64,000 bases of DNA from Candidatus Dormiibacterota bacterium. Lineage in GTDB: Bacteria; Chloroflexota; Dormibacteria; Dormibacterales; Dormibacteraceae. Location of the stretch: the NCBI GenBank assembly GCA_003139695.1, contig PLJM01000021.1, forward strand, positions 98,236-162,235, given 5' to 3'. This document shows, in pieces, positions 46,114 to 55,100 of this stretch (positions are counted from its first letter, which is position 1; the number at the start of each line of letters is the position of its first letter). Position numbers and translations under genes: made by a program. Below the pieces are notes generated by a model. The model was not told where the DNA came from, did no database searches, and saw only the letters and a program-made list of their open reading frames with translations.

Positions 46114-48701
46114 GCAGTCACCCGCGTGCGTCGACGGCGGCCCGTCCACAGCTTGGTTGCCATCGGGATCACCAGGGCCAGGCCAAGCAACGCGGCGCCG
46201 TACTCAGGGATGAAGATCACCGACGGTGTGGTGAAGTTGGTCCGCTGGTTGTTGTTGTTGCCGTACCTCAACGTCACCGGGCCACCGCCTGTCCGCGAAA
46301 TGCTGAGGCAAATGAACTTGCCCGCCGGAACGTTCACGTTGGAGACCGTGGTACCGACGTTGACAGTGGTACCGGCTTGCCCGACAAGCACCGGAACGTT
46401 GACAAACGCCGCGATAGTCACCGGGTTGGTGGTACAGCCGACGTTGTCGCCGTACCTGAAGGTCCAGCTCACTGTGGCGTTGGCGCCGGCGTTGGTTGTC
46501 CAGTACTGCCACGAATACGTCCCGGCGAATATCGTCTGGGCACTTGCGGTCGGGGTGGCGACTCCTGGATGGGCGCCGACGCCGGAGGTCCACACGGCAG
46601 GGCACGCCGGGGCACAAGTGGCGTCGAAGACCTGGCTTCGCACGGTGTTGTTGGAAACGTTAGCGTCGAAAAGACTCGGGCCGGCGCCGGTTCCGTACAG
46701 AAAGAAGGTAGAGCCCGCAGCCTCCGTCACCGGAGCTCGAGATGCGCCCACCGCGACCGCCATGAGAGCGATGGTCATGGCTGCAACCACCACCCAGCCC
46801 AGCCGGCGACTGCGGCGCGAGCGCATGTGCGCCGTGGGTGCGCCCGACGGCCGTGCTGGAGACCGTGGTCCCTCTCCGACCCGCGCGCGATGGCCAAGCA
46901 GCCAGCGCCGGAGCATGTGCAGCCTGCGCAGGTGGTGCACCTCGTCGGTGATCCGCCCGGTCTTGGGCGTCCGGAACCACGGTCCCTCCTCCCTGCTGAG
47001 GAGGCCCTTCATAGCAGCCCAACCCTGAAAGGGGACCAGGGCGAATGACAGCACAAGTGCGCCGAGCACTCCCTGAAGGTCGCGGAGCGGCGCCTCTTCG
47101 AGGATGAGTCCACCGAGGTTCATCAGCGGCAAGGCAAGGATGTTGGAGAACAGGAGCGACCAACCGAGGGTCGCCGTCCAACCCGGCACGTGCGTGTGAA
47201 AGACGATCTCCGACATCAGCCATGCAAGGCTGCCGATGACAAACAACCCGGCCTGAAGGTAGTAGGTCGTGTCGAAGAGAAACTCCAGCTTCTCCAACGG
47301 CGTGACAAAGGGCGACAGCATGATCGGGACAAACCATTTGCGGACGTTGAAGGTGTGTCCCTCGGCCCAACGCATCCGCTGGCGAGCGAGCCTCGAGAAA
47401 GTGCTTACGCATTCGGCCGGCGTCTCCGCCCAGGGCGTGTACGCGACCTTGTAGCCGCGGGCGTACAGCTTGAGCGTGAGCTCCCAATCCTCGGTGAGGC
47501 TGTGGCCCCAGCCAATTTCGCGGAGAAGATCCGCGCGGATCATGTAGGCGGTCCCGGCCACCATCTTGAGCGAGCCGACGGCGTCCTGGAACGGGCGCTC
47601 GATCATGTAGCTGCCGGCGTACTCGGCCCGTACCGCCTCAGTCAGCCAGCTCTCCGATTTGTTGAGCACGTGCCACTGGTAGCTCTGTACCGCTGCAACG
47701 CTTTCGCGCCGGGTGATCTCTCCATGGTTGTGCCCATTCCCATTGCCGTCCCCGTTCCCATTTCCGTTCTTTCCGTTCACGTTGTAGAAATGAGGGAGGA
47801 ATCGGTCGATCGAGTCCGGAAACGGGACCGAGTCGGCATCGAAGACCACCACGTATTCGGTGCGTGGATCCATCACTTTCAGCGCTTCGTTTAGCGCCCC
47901 GCCCTTGTAACCCTGGCGGCTGGTGCGATGGAGGATCTTGAACCCGGGTTGGGCTTTCCATCGATCCAGGATCAGGTTTGAATCATCGGTCGAATCATCG
48001 ACAAGAACCACCTCATACGCTGGGTACTCGAGCTGTGAGAGCGCGGTGAGCAGCCGCTCGATCACACGTTTCTCGTTGTAGGCGGCGACGTGAACCGAGA
48101 CGAACGGGTGATAACCCAGGTCGATATGGAAACCGTTGCCGTTCCCGTTGGCGATTCGGTTGAGTCCCGCGTGCTGCTTGCCGTTCCCGTTGTGCCCGTT
48201 GCCGTTGCCATTGCCGTTGCGACCGGTTGCGAGCGTCGTGATGAGGACCATCAACGTGCTCAGGTAGTACTTGATCGCGTAAGCGAAGAACACGGCACCA
48301 AGGAACAGGCCGGTGAAGGCGAATGCGTAAGCGATCCAGTCGCCGCCGCTCTGGTTCTTCGATTGCGTGACCAGCTCGACAAAACCCTTGATGAGGGCGG
48401 CGATCGGAGCGATCGCCAAGACGACAGCGCCGGCGAGGATCGCGTCGAGTAGTGCGGTCCACAGCAGCTGGCCGCGATCCGGTCGACTTCGCAGCCAAAC
48501 GAGCGAGGTGCCAAGGAGGATCACCCCCGCCAGGATCAACGTGATCGTCAGGGCGTACCGAGTCAGCGGCGGGAAAATGCCGAGCACTGCGAGGGCGACG
48601 CCCCCGGCGACCAGCACCAGGCCGCCGCCGCAGCCAAATGCAACCCGGTGCAGTGGGTTGCGATCGTGGCTACGAGGTGGCATTGGCCGCTCCATTGCCA
48701 T
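46110..48701 (-). CDS. Processive GT2 glycosyltransferase fused to an exported domain with an IPEYG sorting-type tail
   Basis: The protein has 863 residues. Membrane helices at 21-70, 80-155, 475-570; between them a cellulose-synthase-type GT2 domain with VDDSTDD (235), DAD (288-290), TED (403-405) and QRMRW (441-445). Two Asn-Gly-rich tracts (161-190, 308-327) interrupt it. After a basic linker, a signal-like helix (634-652) leads to a secreted, Cys-containing beta-rich domain (663-825). The end is IPEYG, a hydrophobic helix and RRRR. This is a PEP-CTERM-like sorting signal. An internal ATG at 46826 could start the exported part separately, but has no ribosome-binding site. Confidence 0.85.
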   Translation of the reverse strand: MAMERPMPPRSHDRNPLHRVAFGCGGGLVLVAGGVALAVLGIFPPLTRYALTITLILAGVILLGTSLVWLRSRPDRGQLLWTALLDAILAGAVVLAIAPIAALIKGFVELVTQSKNQSGGDWIAYAFAFTGLFLGAVFFAYAIKYYLSTLMVLITTLATGRNGNGNGNGHNGNGKQHAGLNRIANGNGNGFHIDLGYHPFVSVHVAAYNEKRVIERLLTALSQLEYPAYEVVLVDDSTDDSNLILDRWKAQPGFKILHRTSRQGYKGGALNEALKVMDPRTEYVVVFDADSVPFPDSIDRFLPHFYNVNGKNGNGNGDGNGNGHNHGEITRRESVAAVQSYQWHVLNKSESWLTEAVRAEYAGSYMIERPFQDAVGSLKMVAGTAYMIRADLLREIGWGHSLTEDWELTLKLYARGYKVAYTPWAETPAECVSTFSRLARQRMRWAEGHTFNVRKWFVPIMLSPFVTPLEKLEFLFDTTYYLQAGLFVIGSLAWLMSEIVFHTHVPGWTATLGWSLLFSNILALPLMNLGGLILEEAPLRDLQGVLGALVLSFALVPFQGWAAMKGLLSREEGPWFRTPKTGRITDEVHHLRRLHMLRRWLLGHRARVGEGPRSPARPSGAPTAHMRSRRSRRLGWVVVAAMTIALMAVAVGASRAPVTEAAGSTFFLYGTGAGPSLFDANVSNNTVRSQVFDATCAPACPAVWTSGVGAHPGVATPTASAQTIFAGTYSWQYWTTNAGANATVSWTFRYGDNVGCTTNPVTIAAFVNVPVLVGQAGTTVNVGTTVSNVNVPAGKFICLSISRTGGGPVTLRYGNNNNQRTNFTTPSVIFIPEYGAALLGLALVIPMATKLWTGRRRRTRVTA
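47721..47780 (-). repeat. Asn-Gly-coding hexamer repeat, second tract
   Basis: This stretch encodes residues 308-327 of the GT2 fusion (NGKNGNGNGDGNGNGHNHGE). It consists of GGN-AAY hexamers with varied third bases (GGG AAC, GGA AAT, GGC AAT). Third-position variety suggests that the peptide, not only the DNA, is maintained. Confidence 0.8.
48132..48221 (-). repeat. Asn-Gly-coding hexamer repeat, first tract
   Basis: This stretch encodes residues 161-190 of the GT2 fusion, with NGNGNGNG, HNGNG and NGNGNG runs from GGN-AAY hexamers. It sits just after a membrane helix and before the GT-A core. A short NGNG is also found at the C-terminus of the neighbouring triple-HTH protein. Confidence 0.8.
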
Positions 48702-49227
48702 TTACATGAGCGTTTAGGTTCAGGCTTCCCATCGAGCTCAGGTCCGCGGACGCGAACCGCCTATGGCCACCGGGAGTGATCGCGGCCGGACTCAACGCGC
48801 CGGTCTGGACCGCTCGCAGCAGCTTGTCGACGGTCAGGCCGAGGGCGCGGGCGGCCGCTCCTGTACCGACCAGGTCTGAGGCAAGGGGCGCCAGCTCACG
48901 GATCCGTGTTTCCGAGAACCGGCGATGACCTCCGGGCGTGATCTCGTCAGCCTCGAGCCGCCCTTCCCTGCACGCCCGGATCACCGTGTGCTGGCTCACC
49001 CGCAGCAAGCGCGCCGCAGCGCTCGTGCTGATGAGCTTCGCGCCGTTGACCAAATTGGGAGCAGCCGCAATCGCGGACTGTTCGATATCTTCCAGGCGAA
49101 AACGATGGTGTCCTCCAGGCGTGGTTTCGGCAGGCATGAGAGCCCGCCGCGCAACCGCGCGGAGAACAGTCGCCTGGCTGACGCCCAGGCGCTCGGCCGC
49201 CTCCCTCGAACTGATCAATCTGTGCAA
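48670..49227 (-). CDS. Regulator with three tandem MerR/BldC-like HTH domains
   Basis: The protein has 185 residues. Three repeats of about 55-60 residues each show an excisionase/BldC-type HTH followed by a TPGGHRRF-type wing: REAAERLGVSQATVLRAV...TPGGHHRF, SAAARLLRVSQHTVIRAC...TPGGHRRF and GAAARALGLTVDKLLRAV...TPGGHRRF. The tail is HVNGNGAANATS. BldC has a single such domain and binds DNA as head-to-tail oligomers; this protein may do so in one chain. It overlaps the GT2 fusion by 32 bases and likely controls the exosortase/glycan operon. Start codon TTG, without a clear ribosome-binding site. Confidence 0.85.
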   Translation of the reverse strand: MHRLISSREAAERLGVSQATVLRAVARRALMPAETTPGGHHRFRLEDIEQSAIAAAPNLVNGAKLISTSAAARLLRVSQHTVIRACREGRLEADEITPGGHRRFSETRIRELAPLASDLVGTGAAARALGLTVDKLLRAVQTGALSPAAITPGGHRRFASADLSSMGSLNLNAHVNGNGAANATS

Positions 49228-49493
49228 GACGTGTGCAGGACTAACGCAGCATTATGACAATCGGATCACGCTTTCAGAAGCCCCTTGGTATTCCCCTAGC
49301 GAAATCGTCGATTTGTCGCCGAAAATGCACCGTGATCAGCTATAGTGCTCATGAATTCCGCGCCTAAACTCCCCTAAGAGACCCCTCAGATGGGATGGAG
49401 GCTAGGAGTCTCAACCAAATAAGAACTCACCCCCCGCAGCCAAGCTCGGTGCCGGTGTCGAGAGATCGCCCGGCCCGAGCCTTTTTTCCAGGG
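49228..49493. promoter_or_regulatory. Intergenic region upstream of the triple-HTH gene
   Basis: No gene is seen in these 266 bases between the HTH gene start and the rmlD stop. It is less GC-rich than its surroundings. On the minus strand CATAAT at about 49250-49255 could be a -10 element of the HTH operon, with TTCTGA 17 bases upstream. On the plus strand GCTATAGTGC lies near 49340. Confidence 0.35.
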
Positions 49494-50336
49494 TCATCCC
49501 TGTCCTCCCTCCCAGCCGGCCGCCCAGTCGGCGACTCCTTCTTGCCATGGCCTGAGCGCGTCAGTGCGCACAGACCCAAGGCAACCGTTGAGGGGTCGCG
49601 CAGCGGGCGCCGCGAGCTCCGCAGTGGTGACGGGCTCGACTTCAGCCTCCACCCCGCACGCCGCCAGCGCTGCGCGGGCGAAGTCATCCCAGCCGCAACA
49701 GCCGGCGGCGACGACGTGAACCACGCCACTCAGGTCGCCGGCCGCAAGCTTGATCGCGGCGCGCGCCAGGTCCCGAGCATAGGTCGGGTTCACCCGTTGG
49801 TCGGAAACCACCCGGATCCGCTCGCCACGACGGGCCCGCTCGACGATGCGCTGGGGAAAGCTCCCTCCTTTAATCTCCGAGCCCCGATCACCGAAAACCG
49901 CGGCGGTCCGGATCACCAGGGCCGCGGGCAGAGCAGCCAGGGCCGACCTTTCGCCCTCCAGCTTCGACCTGCCGTACGTGCTCAGGGGCTGAGCCTCGTC
50001 CTTCTCTGTGTAGGGCCGGTCAAGCCGGCCGTCGAACACAAAGTTGGTGGAGAAGTGGATCAACCGCACGCCGTGGCGGGAACAAGCGAGCGCCGGGTTC
50101 TCCGCGCCCAAAGAGTTCACCGCATAAGCGAGCTTCGGCTCGATCTCAGCCTTGTCAACAGCGTTGTAGGCGGCGCAGTTGAACATCACCTCCGGGCGGT
50201 AGTGAACGCACGCGGCTTCGATCCCGGCGCGGTCCGACACCGAAAGGTCGTGGCGCAAAAGGCCGGTGGCACCCGGCAGGAGCCGCATCAGCTCCGAGCC
50301 CAGTTGTCCCCCTGCCCCAAGCACCAGTGCCCTCAC
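49494..50336 (-). CDS. rmlD: dTDP-4-dehydrorhamnose reductase-like
   Basis: RmlD reduces dTDP-4-keto-rhamnose to dTDP-L-rhamnose. The product has 280 residues from the GTG at 50336: NADPH loop LGAGGQLGSELMRLL, STNFVFDG and the catalytic STYGRSKLEGE, with a further PTYARDLARA. The frame is open to 50381 but the family N-terminus is at RALVLGAGGQ. rmlA, rmlB and rmlC are not in the window. It is divergent from the chemosensory operon. Confidence 0.88.
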   Translation of the reverse strand: MRALVLGAGGQLGSELMRLLPGATGLLRHDLSVSDRAGIEAACVHYRPEVMFNCAAYNAVDKAEIEPKLAYAVNSLGAENPALACSRHGVRLIHFSTNFVFDGRLDRPYTEKDEAQPLSTYGRSKLEGERSALAALPAALVIRTAAVFGDRGSEIKGGSFPQRIVERARRGERIRVVSDQRVNPTYARDLARAAIKLAAGDLSGVVHVVAAGCCGWDDFARAALAACGVEAEVEPVTTAELAAPAARPLNGCLGSVRTDALRPWQEGVADWAAGWEGGQG

Positions 50337-50433
50337 GACTTGGCAAGGTAGCAACAATCCAGCCTGGCCAAACTGCAGCAACCTTTAAGTATTCGCTTTA
50401 CAGTTGCAGACAAGTAATGACTGAGACGGCCGA

Positions 50434-51126
50434 TTGAACGCGGAGATGGCGCCAGCGGGTGATCCGGCCGCTCGCCTTGTGCACGTCTTGATCGTCCAGG
50501 ACCATCCTCTGCTGGCGTCCGCGCTCGCCCGCGTCCTCGAAGGACAAGCAGACTTCGCCGTCTCAGGTGTTTCTGCAACGGGGGCCGACGCAGTCAAGTC
50601 AGCCGCATTGCAGCGGCCGGACGTCGTCTTGATGGACTTCCGGCTCCCGGACGTGACCGGGCCGGAGGCGGCGCGCATGATCCAGAGCGAGCACGCCGAG
50701 GCGGCGATCGTGTTCCACAGCGCGGACGAGTCGGAGACGGCGCTGCTGGACGCCGTTGACGCCGGCGCTACCGCCTACCTGACGAAGGATGCGACAGCGG
50801 ACCAGATCATCGAGGCGGTTCGGAAGGCGTCAAGGGGCGAGGTCCTCATCCCGGTCGAGCTGTTCGCCCGCGCGATTGCTCGCCAGCGTGGGGTGGTCAG
50901 CAAGAAGCGCGAACGCGAGCAGCTCATGGCAGAATTCACGCCTCGCGAGCTCGACATCCTCCACCTGCTGGCCGAGGGGCTGGATACGACCGCGATGTCG
51001 AAGAACCTCGGAATCGCACCCCATACGGTCGAGTGGCACGTCCGCCACGTGATTGAAAAGCTGCAGGTCCACTCAAAGCTCCAGGCGGTCATCGCGGCAG
51101 CGCGCAAAGGGCTGATCGACCTCTAG
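50434..51126 (+). CDS. NarL/FixJ-type response regulator
   Basis: The protein has 230 residues: a receiver domain with phospho-acceptor Asp68 in LMDFRLPD and Lys in YLTKDA, a linker rich in Arg, and a LuxR-type HTH (FTPRELDILHLLAEGLDTTAMSKNLG, HTVEWHVRHVIEKLQVHSKLQAV). The start is TTG at 50434 or ATG at 50446. It opens the chemosensory gene run but is 89 bases from the first MCP gene. Its kinase is not evident; CheA at 56681 is a candidate partner. Confidence 0.9.
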   Translation: MNAEMAPAGDPAARLVHVLIVQDHPLLASALARVLEGQADFAVSGVSATGADAVKSAALQRPDVVLMDFRLPDVTGPEAARMIQSEHAEAAIVFHSADESETALLDAVDAGATAYLTKDATADQIIEAVRKASRGEVLIPVELFARAIARQRGVVSKKREREQLMAEFTPRELDILHLLAEGLDTTAMSKNLGIAPHTVEWHVRHVIEKLQVHSKLQAVIAAARKGLIDL

Positions 51127-51214
51127 CCGCCCCGATTGGGCCATCCCGTTACAGGGGGGGCTCGCAGTGCCCCTGCATGGCGACAAAACAGGCCCCGGAG
51201 CGTAGTACGAAAGG

Positions 51215-53173
51215 GTGCAGCTTCGACGAGGGCCTCCAACGGCCCCGATACCGCCCGTCAAGATGCGGACGCTCCGCGTGCTCGAGGCCCCCGGCGGGCC
51301 TACTCGCGCGCCGCAACGGCGGTGGGGCTGGATGTCTGTCGACGGCTACTTCCTTCGCGTGGTGGCCGGCGTGCTGTTGGTATACGTCCCAGTCGCCATC
51401 GTCTTGGGTTTTGTCGTGGCCAACTGGAGCGCCCAGACCAGCATCGACAGCGTATCGGCTCGCGCGGAGGTGACAGCCGAGAGTGCAGCCCTCCGCATCA
51501 ACGATTATGTCGCGGAGCGAAAGGCCCAGCTTCGTGCCATCGCACAGAACAACGTGGGCGAGCTTTCGAAACCCGGCCTGAACGCCAGATTAGAGGCGTC
51601 TTTCGAAGCCCAGTCGTCATTTGACGGCATTCAGATCTATGACGACACCGGGAAGTCGATCGCGTCTTCCCCGCCCGGCCTGGACCTTTCCCCGACGCCA
51701 GACGGATCCAACTTCGCCAGCAGTCTGAACATCGAGACGGTGGGCCAGATCGTGCGTTCAGGCCGCGTCGGACTCGACTGGGTGGTGACCGCGCCGATCG
51801 TCGGATCGGACAGCAAGCCGCAGGGGGTCGCGGTTGGAAACCTGAACGTCACGGTGCTGGGCAGGCTGCTCAACCCCAGCGCCCTCGATGGTTCAACAGG
51901 CACTGACCAGGAATTGCACCTGATCAATGCACAACATTTCCTGTTGTACAGCTCGGCGTGGGGCGCCATCAAAGATGAGGCCGCACTGGTCCCCATGGGC
52001 GCCCTCACCGTGGCCGCGGAGGGCGCGATCTACGACCAAGCGACGAGGTTTGGGGATGGGGCGGGGCAGATCAGCGACTACAGGAACCACGAGGTGCTCG
52101 CCGGCTACGCCTCCATCCCCTCCCTCAACTGGGTTGTCGTCGCTTCGATTGAGAGGGCATCCGCGCTGGCCCCTGTCCAGGCTCAGGAGGTTCGGACCTC
52201 GCTGCTGCAAGGCCTGAGCGTCCTGCTGCTTGTCGGATTTGCTATTGCACTCGCGATCGTGACCACCAGGCCGATCACCGCATTGGCTCGTGCCGCGACC
52301 CGGGTCGAAGCCGGCGATCTCGGCGCGCGGGTGAACCTGAAGGGAGGCGGCGAGGTCCGCCGGCTCAATGACGCCTTCAACGCCATGGTCGACCGGCTCA
52401 GCGGCGTGCTCTTCCGCCTTCGGGGTGAGGTCACGGAGTCCGCGGCCAAGCTGTCGGCAGTGGCCGAGCAGCTCGCTTCGGCCACCTTCGAGCAAACCAC
52501 AGCGGCCACTGCCACCTCGGCCAGCATGGAAGAGCTCGCGCGGAGCTCCGCAGCCGTCGCGGAAACTGTCGATCGCGTCGCGAGCCAGGCCTCAGAGACG
52601 CAGACCAACCTCGAGCTCGCACAGACCGACCTCAGGGCATCAGGCGATCGCACTCTGGCGCTTGCCGGTCGGGTCAACGAGATCGAGGGCATTCTCGAGC
52701 TGATCAACGACATTGCCGATCAGACCAATCTCCTGGCGCTGAATGCCGCTATCGAAGCCGCGCGGGCAGGCGACGCCGGCCGGGGCTTCGCGGTCGTCGC
52801 CGACGAGGTGCGACGGTTGGCTGAGCGGTCCAAGGCCGCGGCAGCACAGATCGCGAAGCTCGTCGAGGGCGCTCAGGCGGAAAGCAGCGAGACGGTGATG
52901 GCCCTGGAGAAGGGCGTGAAGCAGATGGAGCGCGGCCTCGCGATGATGCGGGCGATGTCGGAGGTGAGCGGTCAAGTGCGGCTCGCCAGCCAGCAGCAGC
53001 GCTCATCGACTCAAGAGGTCGTGGTCGCCATTGAGCACATCGCCGAAGGGAGTCGTTCGGTTGCCGCTACCGCGCAGGAGATTGCGTCGGCGGCCGCGCG
53101 ACAAGGCGAGCTGGCGGCTGCGCTCGCCGGTTCCGGCTGGGAAAAACCGGAGGGTCGCCCACGTGGAGCTTAG
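51215..53173 (+). CDS. Methyl-accepting chemotaxis protein with dCACHE-like sensor (MCP1)
   Basis: The protein has 652 residues: a basic N-terminus, TM1 (about 46-68), an exported sensor of about 260 residues with the dCACHE-like feature [12 protein letters not shown] and [19 protein letters not shown]2 (about 330-352), HAMP ([22 protein letters not shown]), and a signalling helix with hairpin tip [28 protein letters not shown]. The start is GTG at 51215 or ATG at 51263. Its stop overlaps the next MCP start by 11 bases in a GTGGAGCTTAG junction. It is closely similar to MCP2. Confidence 0.92.
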   Translation: MQLRRGPPTAPIPPVKMRTLRVLEAPGGPTRAPQRRWGWMSVDGYFLRVVAGVLLVYVPVAIVLGFVVANWSAQTSIDSVSARAEVTAESAALRINDYVAERKAQLRAIAQNNVGELSKPGLNARLEASFEAQSSFDGIQIYDDTGKSIASSPPGLDLSPTPDGSNFASSLNIETVGQIVRSGRVGLDWVVTAPIVGSDSKPQGVAVGNLNVTVLGRLLNPSALDGSTGTDQELHLINAQHFLLYSSAWGAIKDEAALVPMGALTVAAEGAIYDQATRFGDGAGQISDYRNHEVLAGYASIPSLNWVVVASIERASALAPVQAQEVRTSLLQGLSVLLLVGFAIALAIVTTRPITALARAATRVEAGDLGARVNLKGGGEVRRLNDAFNAMVDRLSGVLFRLRGEVTESAAKLSAVAEQLASATFEQTTAATATSASMEELARSSAAVAETVDRVASQASETQTNLELAQTDLRASGDRTLALAGRVNEIEGILELINDIADQTNLLALNAAIEAARAGDAGRGFAVVADEVRRLAERSKAAAAQIAKLVEGAQAESSETVMALEKGVKQMERGLAMMRAMSEVSGQVRLASQQQRSSTQEVVVAIEHIAEGSRSVAATAQEIASAAARQGELAAALAGSGWEKPEGRPRGA

Positions 53174-55100
53174 AAAGCGAAAAGAGCCGGGAGACAGCGA
53201 TCGGCCAAAGCTCGCTCCGGTGATTCCACTAACCGTCAATGTGGCCCATCCGTTGGTCTTAACGCCGCGCCGGCGGGTGGGCTTGCCGGCCGACACTTTC
53301 TTCACCCGTGTCCTGGCCGCCTCCCTGCTTGTCTCGTTGCCGCTGATGGCCATCCTCGGCTTCCTCATGTACAGCCAGGGGCTGCAGTCGAGCACTGCGG
53401 AAGCCAAGGTTCAGACCGAAGCCGTCGCATCGGCCACCGCCGAGCGGATCTTCCTGTGGATCTCAGAGTCACAGGCTTACCTCGCCCAGCTTGCGCGTGA
53501 AGCGGCCGCGCCGGCCGGGCGCCAGGGGCCGATTGGCACGCCTCTGGAAAACGTGTCTAATGGAGCGTTCGACGCCATCTACATCATCAATGCGACTGGC
53601 GCTGTGGTGGCCTCAACGTCCCCCAATTCCGACCTCAAAGATGTCGGTGCGGCGCCTTGGTTCGGGCAGGCTCTTTACATCGCCACCGAGCATCCGATCA
53701 GCACCGGCACGACCGGGCTCTCCTGGACAATCACTGCGCCGATCGTTGGCACGAATGGCACTTCGCAAGGCGCTGTCGTCGGCGACATGCTGGTCGCCAA
53801 GCTGAGTGGACTCCTGGGTGCTCCCACCGCTGATCAGGAGGTCCACGTAGCGAACAGCGACCATCTCCTCGTGTTGAGCTCAAATTGGGGTCCGCTCACC
53901 AGCGATGAAGGGCTGGCTGCCAAGGGCGCGCTGAGCACCCCGGCTGAGGTCGGCGTCGTCAACCAGGCGCTCACCACCGGCACAGGTTCCTCGCACATCT
54001 CGGACTATCGAAATGACGATGTGTTCGCCGGATACGCCCCGATCGAGAACACCGACCTGGTCGTGGTCGCGTCCACCGACGTGGCCGCGGGCCTGGCGCC
54101 TGCGTATACCTTGGGACACCTGACGCTTGTCATCCTGCTTGCAGGGACCTTGTTGGTCGTTGCTTTCGCCGTCTTCCTTGCCAAGCTGACGATCCGTCCG
54201 ATCACCGTGCTGTCTCGAGTCGCGGCGCGCGTTGAAGCCGGCGATCTGACCGCGCGGGTGAGTCTCACCGGCGGCAATGAGATGCGCGTGCTCGGCGCAG
54301 CCTTCAACGGAATGCTGGAGCGCTTGAGCAGCGTGCTGTCGCGACTGCAAGGAGAGGTGGCCGACTCCTCGACCAAGCTTTCAGGGGCTGCCGAGGAGCT
54401 GGCGGCGGCCACCTTCGAGCAGACGACCGCTGCGACAGCGACATCCGCAAGCATGGAGGAGCTGGCGCGCAGCACCGTGTCCATGGCCGACACCATGAAC
54501 CGGGTTGCGGCGCAATCTGCCGAAGCTCGAACCAGCCTCGAGCTTGCGCAGGCCGACCTCAGGACTTCCGGCGATCGCACCATGGCCCTGGCTGGTCGCG
54601 TCAACGAGATCGAAGCCATCCTCGAGCTCATCAACGACATCGCCGATCAGACCAACCTTCTCGCGCTCAACGCGGCCATCGAAGCTGCGCGCGCGGGAGA
54701 CTCCGGTCGGGGTTTCGCGGTCGTCGCCGACGAGGTGAGGCGGCTGGCCGAGCGCTCCAAAGCTGCCGCCGCACAGATCGCGACCATCGTCGAAGGCGCT
54801 CAGACCCAGAGCAGCGAGACGGTAATGGCCCTCGAGAAGAGCATCAGGCAGATGGAACGTGGCCTGGGCCTCATGGCGGAAGTGGCCAAGGCGGGAGGCC
54901 ATATGCAAGCCGCGCATCAACAGCAGCGCGCATCCACCGATCAGGTGGGCCTGGCGATCGAGCGCATCGCAGAGGGCAGCCGATCGGTGGCCATCACCGC
55001 CCAGGAGATCGCGTCTGCGGCCACGCGGCAGGGTGAGCTCGCGGCGGAGCTCGCCGACTCCGGCTGGGAACACGGAGGAGAGGCCGACAATGGAGCTTAG
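53163..55100 (+). CDS. Methyl-accepting chemotaxis protein with dCACHE-like sensor (MCP2)
   Basis: The product has 645 residues from GTG at 53163. Layout as MCP1: basic tail, TM1 (about 43-67), an exported sensor ([38 protein letters not shown]), TM2, HAMP and a signalling domain nearly equal to that of MCP1 in its second half, showing a tandem duplication. The sensor halves differ much more, which suggests distinct ligands. The junction to MCP3 repeats the overlap, ATGGAGCTTAG. The frame extends upstream into MCP1 but is not coding there. Confidence 0.92.
   Translation: MELRKRKEPGDSDRPKLAPVIPLTVNVAHPLVLTPRRRVGLPADTFFTRVLAASLLVSLPLMAILGFLMYSQGLQSSTAEAKVQTEAVASATAERIFLWISESQAYLAQLAREAAAPAGRQGPIGTPLENVSNGAFDAIYIINATGAVVASTSPNSDLKDVGAAPWFGQALYIATEHPISTGTTGLSWTITAPIVGTNGTSQGAVVGDMLVAKLSGLLGAPTADQEVHVANSDHLLVLSSNWGPLTSDEGLAAKGALSTPAEVGVVNQALTTGTGSSHISDYRNDDVFAGYAPIENTDLVVVASTDVAAGLAPAYTLGHLTLVILLAGTLLVVAFAVFLAKLTIRPITVLSRVAARVEAGDLTARVSLTGGNEMRVLGAAFNGMLERLSSVLSRLQGEVADSSTKLSGAAEELAAATFEQTTAATATSASMEELARSTVSMADTMNRVAAQSAEARTSLELAQADLRTSGDRTMALAGRVNEIEAILELINDIADQTNLLALNAAIEAARAGDSGRGFAVVADEVRRLAERSKAAAAQIATIVEGAQTQSSETVMALEKSIRQMERGLGLMAEVAKAGGHMQAAHQQQRASTDQVGLAIERIAEGSRSVAITAQEIASAATRQGELAAELADSGWEHGGEADNGA

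Noticed and set aside
47721..48221. CRISPR-like or minisatellite array
   Set aside because: The repeats are short coding hexamers within a clear glycosyltransferase frame, with no spacers or cas genes.
49395..50351. Long plus-strand frame of 318 codons
   Set aside because: It is antisense to rmlD, whose product shows clear family motifs; the plus-strand translation has none.
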